64,000 bases of DNA from Nitrincola salilacus (lineage in GTDB: Bacteria; Pseudomonadota; Gammaproteobacteria; Pseudomonadales; Balneatricaceae). Each line of letters begins with the position of its first letter. Position 1 is the first letter of the stretch. The notes under the pieces are model-generated. The model made no database searches, was not told the origin of the DNA, and saw only the letters and a list, made by a program, of their open reading frames with translations. The stretch spans positions 3,658,001-3,722,000 of the forward strand of contig NZ_CP176580.1 of NCBI RefSeq assembly GCF_046271865.1, read 5' to 3'. Position numbers and translations under genes: made by a program. This document shows, piece after piece, positions 62,681-64,000 of this stretch.

Positions 62681-63877
62681 ATGAACCTTGATCTCGACAG
62701 ACTTCAGCCCTACCCATTCGAAAAACTGGCGGCCCTGAAAGCAGGTGTTACGCCAAATGCAAACCTGGAGCATATCTCACTCGGTATCGGTGAGCCAAAA
62801 CATGCCTCACCCGCTTTCGTCACGGATGTGCTGCGTAACAACCTGTCGCTGCTGTCTAACTACCCTACAACCAAGGGGCTGCTGGAACTGCGCCAGGCGA
62901 TTGCCGGCTGGTGTGAAAAACGCTTCCTGTTAGAGGCTGGCAGCCTTGATCCCGAGCAGCATGTACTACCAGTGAACGGTACTCGTGAAGCGATCTTTGC
63001 CTTCACTCAGGCGGCAGTTGAGCGCAAACCCGATGCTCTGGTGATCTCGCCCAACCCCTTTTATCAGATCTACGAAGGCTCCGCCTATCTGGCCGGTGCT
63101 GAACCCTGGTATCTGAACTGCGTTGCTGACAGGGGATTCATTCCCGACTACGATGCCGTGCCGGCCGAGATCTGGCAGCGTTGCCAGTTGCTGTTCATCT
63201 GCTCACCCGGCAATCCAACCGGTGCAGTACACGACATCGCGACACTTAAAAAACTGATCGCGCTGGCTGATGAACATGACTTCATCATTGCTTCAGATGA
63301 GTGCTACTCGGAGATTTACCTGGACGAACAGCAGCCACCGGCCGGTCTGCTGCAAGCCTGCGCCGAGCTGGGGCGCCATGACTATCGCAACTGCGTGGTG
63401 TTCCATAGCCTGTCCAAGCGTTCCAACCTGCCCGGCATGCGTTCCGGTTTTATCGCCGGTGATGCACGCCTGATGCAACCCTTTTTGCTCTATCGCACCT
63501 ATCACGGCAGCTCTATGCCGGTACAGCACCAGCTGGCATCCATCGCCGCCTGGCACGATGAAGGACATGTCCTCGACAACCGCAATCAATACCGTGAGAA
63601 ATTTGCCCGTGTCGTCGAGATACTGTCACCCGTGATGGATGTGCAGGCCCCCGATGCCAGTTTCTACCTCTGGGCCAGAACCCCCATCGCCGATGATCTG
63701 TTTGCCAGAGGACTGTTCGAGCAGCAGAATCTGACCGTACTGCCAGGACGCTATCTGTCACGTGAGGTAGATGGCCAACTGCCGGGTGCCGGTTATATCC
63801 GCATGGCTCTGGTGGCCACGGTTGAAGAGTGCGTTGAGGCTGCCGAGCGCATCAGAGCCTATATCAAGTCGCTCTGA
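62681..63877 (+). CDS. dapC: Succinyldiaminopimelate aminotransferase DapC
   Basis: 398 residues from the ATG at 62681 (MNLDLDRLQPYPFEKLAALKAG). PLP aminotransferase of the succinylated lysine/diaminopimelate route. The PLP lysine is in FHSLSKRSNLPGMRSGF; also seen are SPGNPTGAVHD and SDECYSEIYLDE. The long upstream frame to 62555 overlaps fumC and lies before the promoter. dapC followed by an ArsC/Spx-like gene is a common order. Confidence 0.93.
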   Translation: MNLDLDRLQPYPFEKLAALKAGVTPNANLEHISLGIGEPKHASPAFVTDVLRNNLSLLSNYPTTKGLLELRQAIAGWCEKRFLLEAGSLDPEQHVLPVNGTREAIFAFTQAAVERKPDALVISPNPFYQIYEGSAYLAGAEPWYLNCVADRGFIPDYDAVPAEIWQRCQLLFICSPGNPTGAVHDIATLKKLIALADEHDFIIASDECYSEIYLDEQQPPAGLLQACAELGRHDYRNCVVFHSLSKRSNLPGMRSGFIAGDARLMQPFLLYRTYHGSSMPVQHQLASIAAWHDEGHVLDNRNQYREKFARVVEILSPVMDVQAPDASFYLWARTPIADDLFARGLFEQQNLTVLPGRYLSREVDGQLPGAGYIRMALVATVEECVEAAERIRAYIKSL

Positions 63878-63898
63878 AAACTGAACAAGGAGAGCAAA

Positions 63899-64000
63899 AT
63901 GATTACCCTCTATGGCATCAGCAACTGTGATACGGTGCGCAAAGCGCGCAAGTGGCTTGATGCCAACCAACTGGAACATCAGTTTCATGATTTTCGCCGA
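63899..64000 (+). CDS. ArsC/Spx family protein (start only, cut by window edge)
   Basis: The first 34 residues (MITLYGISNCDTVRKARKWLDANQLEHQFHDF...) match the ArsC/YffB thioredoxin-fold family, with the CDTVRKA motif. AAGGAG precedes the ATG. It is 21 bases after dapC; in relatives this gene lies between dapC and dapD. The rest is outside the window. Confidence 0.88.
   Translation, partial: MITLYGISNCDTVRKARKWLDANQLEHQFHDFRR

Overview
The window is a dense, chromosomal stretch of a gammaproteobacterium, most like the Pseudomonadales/Oceanospirillales group. The evidence is gene order: purA-hisZ-hflC-hflK-hflX-hfq-miaA-mutL-amidase-tsaE-nnrDE, then queG/orn-rsgA-HDOD-psd, and ccmAB beside a FliK-like/FlhB-like pair, are arrangements familiar from Pseudomonas and marine relatives. 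A phasin, cytochrome c' and b561, and a fumC-type fumarase fit an aerobic or facultative heterotroph. I cannot name the species. No rRNA, tRNA, CRISPR array, insertion sequence or prophage is visible.

Layout. 1-3811: the cytochrome c maturation exporter (ccmB, cut by the window edge, and ccmA) diverges from a FliK-like and an FlhB-C-terminal-like gene. 3822-13363 (minus): trmJ-cysE-iscR-iscS-sufBCDS-sufA-like-sufT-sufE, a hybrid ISC/SUF iron-sulfur operon with two abutting IscR-type sites in front of iscR. 13552-14710: a SuhB with most of its catalytic residues replaced, and convergent with it a small Fur-box gene that looks like an isolated ECF sigma region 2. 14908-27749 (minus): the purA to nnrDE block. 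27803-34212: queG, orn, rsgA, an HDOD gene, psd and ygfZ. 34312-39029: two lipoproteins (one FlgO-like), ung, lysS, and a prfB without the usual programmed frameshift. 39199-46851: cytochrome b561, cytochrome c', flavodoxin, phasin, gloA, a Sel1 protein, YeeE/YedE, RDD, lptG and lptF. 46981-54894: pepA-holC-valS, alaX, two or three small genes and pdxH. 55034-60071: a solute-binding protein followed by split pqiA genes, a six-MCE-domain protein and a lipoprotein. 60080-64000: a P-loop kinase, fumC, dapC and the start of an ArsC/Spx-like gene.

How the genes work together. The Suf genes build Fe-S clusters under IscR feedback; QueG and IscR are among the likely cluster users in the window, and YgfZ is linked to Fe-S enzyme maintenance. 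HflK/HflC, HflX, Hfq, MiaA, TrmJ, TsaE, RsgA and Orn form a membrane-quality, translation and RNA-maintenance set. LptF/LptG and the PqiA/MCE operon serve outer-membrane lipid transport.

The least ordinary items are the degenerate SuhB, the iron-box sigma-like fragment, the iscS-suf hybrid operon with tandem IscR sites, the frameshift-free prfB, the split pqiA with six MCE domains, and an AT-rich region driving a small unknown gene. I did not find a wholly new multigene system; most of the window is core genome.
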